From an uncultured Synergistales bacterium (GTDB taxonomy: Bacteria; Synergistota; Synergistia; Synergistales; Aminobacteriaceae), in the NCBI GenBank assembly GCA_905233335.1, contig CAJOED010000098.1, positions 1 through 6,178 of the forward strand: 6,178 bases of DNA. The letters run 5' to 3'. Under the pieces are notes generated by a model. The model searched no databases, was not told where the DNA came from, and saw nothing but the letters and a program-made list of their open reading frames with translations. Within the stretch, counting starts at the first letter, position 1; every line of letters begins with the position of its first letter. Position numbers and translations under genes: made by a program. Below are positions 4,297-6,178 of the stretch, one piece after another.

Positions 4297-6024
4297 ATGG
4301 AACTTGCGAGCCAAAAATTACGGAAACTTGCGCCCGAACTTGACCCCTTACGCATCGGCACGGGCTGGAAACCTGAAGACCTCGACAAGCCGCAGATAAT
4401 CATAGAGAGCACTGCAGGAGACAGCCACCCCGGAAGCGGACACTTGTTCGAGCTGGTGAAGGAAGTACGACGTGGAGTTCATGACGCGGGCGGCTATGGA
4501 GCGCGGTATTTCTGCACGGACATTTGCGACGGTGAAAGCCAGGGGCACGACGGCATCAACTTTTCGCTTGCGAGCCGTGAGATGATTGCGAACATGATAG
4601 AGATACACGCAAACGCAACACCTTTTGACGGCGGAGTGTTCATAGCATCATGCGATAAGGGTATGCCCGGAAACTTAATCGGCATGGCTCGTGTGAATAT
4701 CCCGTCCATAATGGTAACAGGCGGCACAATGAGCGCAGGCCCCGACTTGCTGACACTTGAACAGCTCGGCATGTATTCGGCCAAGTTCGAGCGCGGAGAA
4801 ATCGACGAGGCAAAATTGCAGTGGGCAAAAGAAAATGCTTGTCCCTCATGCGGTGCATGTAGCTTTATCGGTACAGCGTCAACCCTGCAGATTATGGCGG
4901 AAGCTCTCGGACTATCACTTCCCGGAAGCGCATTACTCCCGGCAACAAGCCCCGACCTGAAACAGTACGCATACAACGCAGGAAAACGAGCCGTAGAACT
5001 TGCACTTGAGGGCGTGAAACCTTCCGACATCGTAACAATGGACAGCCTCGAAAACGCTATCATGGTACACGCGGCAATTTCCGGGAGCACGAACTGCCTT
5101 CTTCACCTTCCGGCAATCGCTCACGAATACGGACTAACGATTACGGGCGATACGTTCGACAGACTTCACAGGGGCGCACACTACTTACTTGATTTACGTC
5201 CTGCTGGGAAATGGCCGGCGGAGTTCTTCTATTATGCTGGCGGTGTTCCGGCAATCATGGAGGAAATTCGCGGAGTCCTTCACCTTGACGCAAAGACAAT
5301 CACCGGGAAAACTCTCGGAGAAAACCTCGACGAACTCAAAGCGAACGGATTTTACGAACGCTGTCAGAAATGGCTTGATGAGGCCAACAAGAAATACGGA
5401 ATATCAATCACGAAAGAAGACATCATACGCCCGTACGATAAAGCAATCGGCACTGAAGGAAGCATAGCAGTCCTCAAAGGGAATCTTGCGCCTGAAGGAG
5501 CGGACATCAAGCACACAGCATGCCCGCCGGAAATGTATAAGGCTGTACTCAATGCTCGCGAATGCCTCGACGCAGTACTTCATCACAAAGTGCAGAAAGG
5601 CGACGCGGTATTCATTCGTTATGAGGGGCCGAAAGGTTCGGGAATGCCGGAGATGTTCTACACGTCCGAAGCAATAAGTTCGGATAAGGAACTTGGCCGG
5701 GCTATTGCGCTGATTACGGACGGGAGGTTTTCGGGAGCGTCGACAGGGCCGGTAATCGGTCATTGTTCGCCGGAAGCAGCAGCAGGAGGGCCTATTGCAC
5801 TCGTTGAGGAAGGCGACGTGATAGAGCTTGATGTTTTCGCCCGCAAACTGAACATTATCGGTGTAAAGGGTGAGAGAAAAACTCCTGAAGAGATGGACGC
5901 GATTCTTGCCGAACGCAAAAAGTCGTGGAAGCCCCGCGCGAAAAAGTACAAGAGTGGAGTATTGCGGCTGTTCAGTGAGTTAGCTGCGAGTCCCATGAAG
6001 GGTGCGTATCTCGAATACGACTAG
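4297..6024 (+). CDS. IlvD/Edd-family iron-sulfur dehydratase, probable sugar-acid dehydratase
   Basis: Cytoplasmic dehydratase of the IlvD/Edd family (575 aa), which removes water from dihydroxy acids or aldonates to give 2-keto (3-deoxy) acids. Signature 1 is C-D-K-G-M-P-G-N-L-I-G at 119-129; Cys119 is a predicted cluster ligand and Lys121 the likely carboxylated lysine. C-P-S-C-G-A-C is at 182-188 (Cys188 a predicted ligand). Signature 2 is L-I-T-D-G-R-F-S-G-A-S at 472-482, with Ser479 as the predicted catalytic serine. The usual first cluster cysteine, in a P-C-N context in IlvD, is absent: the aligned stretch reads H-P-G-S-G-H (44-49). Instead C-T-D-I-C-D-G (73-79) carries cysteines, as does the P-C-D-G of E. 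coli YjhG/YagF xylonate dehydratases; the G-W-x-P-(E/D)-(D/E)-L-D segment near 23-30 is also YjhG-like. The start is fixed by AAGGAGGT at 4280-4287. With the GntP permease and FCD regulator nearby, an aldonate substrate is more likely than the branched-chain amino acid intermediate, but true IlvD activity cannot be excluded. Confidence 0.88.
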   Translation: MELASQKLRKLAPELDPLRIGTGWKPEDLDKPQIIIESTAGDSHPGSGHLFELVKEVRRGVHDAGGYGARYFCTDICDGESQGHDGINFSLASREMIANMIEIHANATPFDGGVFIASCDKGMPGNLIGMARVNIPSIMVTGGTMSAGPDLLTLEQLGMYSAKFERGEIDEAKLQWAKENACPSCGACSFIGTASTLQIMAEALGLSLPGSALLPATSPDLKQYAYNAGKRAVELALEGVKPSDIVTMDSLENAIMVHAAISGSTNCLLHLPAIAHEYGLTITGDTFDRLHRGAHYLLDLRPAGKWPAEFFYYAGGVPAIMEEIRGVLHLDAKTITGKTLGENLDELKANGFYERCQKWLDEANKKYGISITKEDIIRPYDKAIGTEGSIAVLKGNLAPEGADIKHTACPPEMYKAVLNARECLDAVLHHKVQKGDAVFIRYEGPKGSGMPEMFYTSEAISSDKELGRAIALITDGRFSGASTGPVIGHCSPEAAAGGPIALVEEGDVIELDVFARKLNIIGVKGERKTPEEMDAILAERKKSWKPRAKKYKSGVLRLFSELAASPMKGAYLEYD

Positions 6025-6035
6025 AAATATTGTAG

Positions 6036-6062
6036 CCCCTCTGTTTTTTGCGGAGGGGTTTT
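6036..6062 (+). terminator. rho-independent terminator after the dehydratase
   Basis: CCCCTCTG (6036-6043) pairs with CGGAGGGG (6051-6058), eight base pairs with one G-U wobble around a T-rich 7-base loop, followed by TTTT and later more T residues. It starts 12 bases after the dehydratase stop and closes the transcription unit. Confidence 0.8.
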
Positions 6063-6178
6063 GACTTTACTATAGACTATATAAATTCATTATTACCAAA
6101 TGCCTCCTCCTCATAACTTTGTTAGTAGTTAGCCTGCCTTGTTCTTGATTAAGTTATCTCGTCCTCACTCACATTTCA

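Noticed and set aside
4048..4412. Overlapping minus-strand open frames across the exported protein and dehydratase junction
   Set aside because: Two different frames are open over the same bases opposite real genes, with no family features; typical antisense shadows.
4494..5090. 198-codon open frame on the minus strand inside the dehydratase gene
   Set aside because: It lies wholly opposite a well-supported coding region, has no recognisable motif or ribosome binding site, and is explained by the codon pattern of the sense gene.
6061..6085. TTGACT followed by TATAAA as a promoter for a gene beyond the window
   Set aside because: The spacing between the hexamers is only 13 bases, too short for a sigma70 promoter, and TTGACT overlaps the terminator tail.
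6063..6178. Minus-strand GAGGAGGAGG followed by ATG, suggesting a small reverse gene
   Set aside because: The downstream frames stop after 6 to 14 codons, and all minus-strand frames entering from the window edge stop quickly, so no gene is supported.
1..6178. CRISPR arrays, insertion sequences, tRNA or rRNA genes
   Set aside because: No regularly spaced repeats, transposase motifs, terminal inverted repeats, or tRNA/rRNA-like sequence were seen.

Overview
This window carries a stretch of carbohydrate metabolism genes, all on the + strand, from a bacterium with roughly balanced base composition and clear AGGAGG-type Shine-Dalgarno sites ahead of most genes. The gene content (galactokinase, a GntP-type sugar-acid permease, an IlvD/Edd-type dehydratase and a RelE-type toxin) suggests a fermentative or anaerobic, possibly gut-associated organism. 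The overall look reminds me of Synergistota, but that is an unverified impression and nothing here settles the phylum.

Layout. Positions 1-177 hold the C-terminal 58 residues of a RelE/ParE-superfamily toxin whose 5' end lies outside the window. Twelve bases later comes a complete galactokinase gene (galK, 190-1368) with all three GHMP-kinase motifs. It is followed by a hairpin without a good U-tract. Next is an unexpected item: a 36-codon open frame (1432-1542) that is a shortened, diverged copy of the first 49 codons of the next gene. Its stop overlaps that gene's ATG as ATGA. The next gene (1539-2213) encodes a GntR-family regulator of the FCD type with its metal-binding Asp/His set intact. 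A promoter-like sequence and an imperfect 20-bp palindrome lie between it and a GntP-family permease (2383-3588). The permease reading frame continues upstream of its first ATG and encodes the expected first membrane segment, but no ATG, GTG or TTG is available there. A strong terminator follows the permease.

The second unit holds a small exported protein of unknown function (3658-4275) and, 21 bases later behind a perfect AAGGAGGT site, an IlvD/Edd-family dehydratase (4297-6024) that ends in a terminator. The last 116 bases (6063-6178) contain no gene that I can see on either strand.

How they work together (inference). The FCD regulator, GntP permease and IlvD/Edd dehydratase form a typical sugar-acid (aldonate) uptake and dehydration module: import of a gluconate-like acid, then dehydration to a 2-keto-3-deoxy acid, under control of a metabolite-sensing repressor. 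The kinase and aldolase that would complete the pathway are not in the window. Galactokinase feeds galactose into the Leloir pathway; its other enzymes are also absent here, so any functional tie between galK and the aldonate module is only positional.
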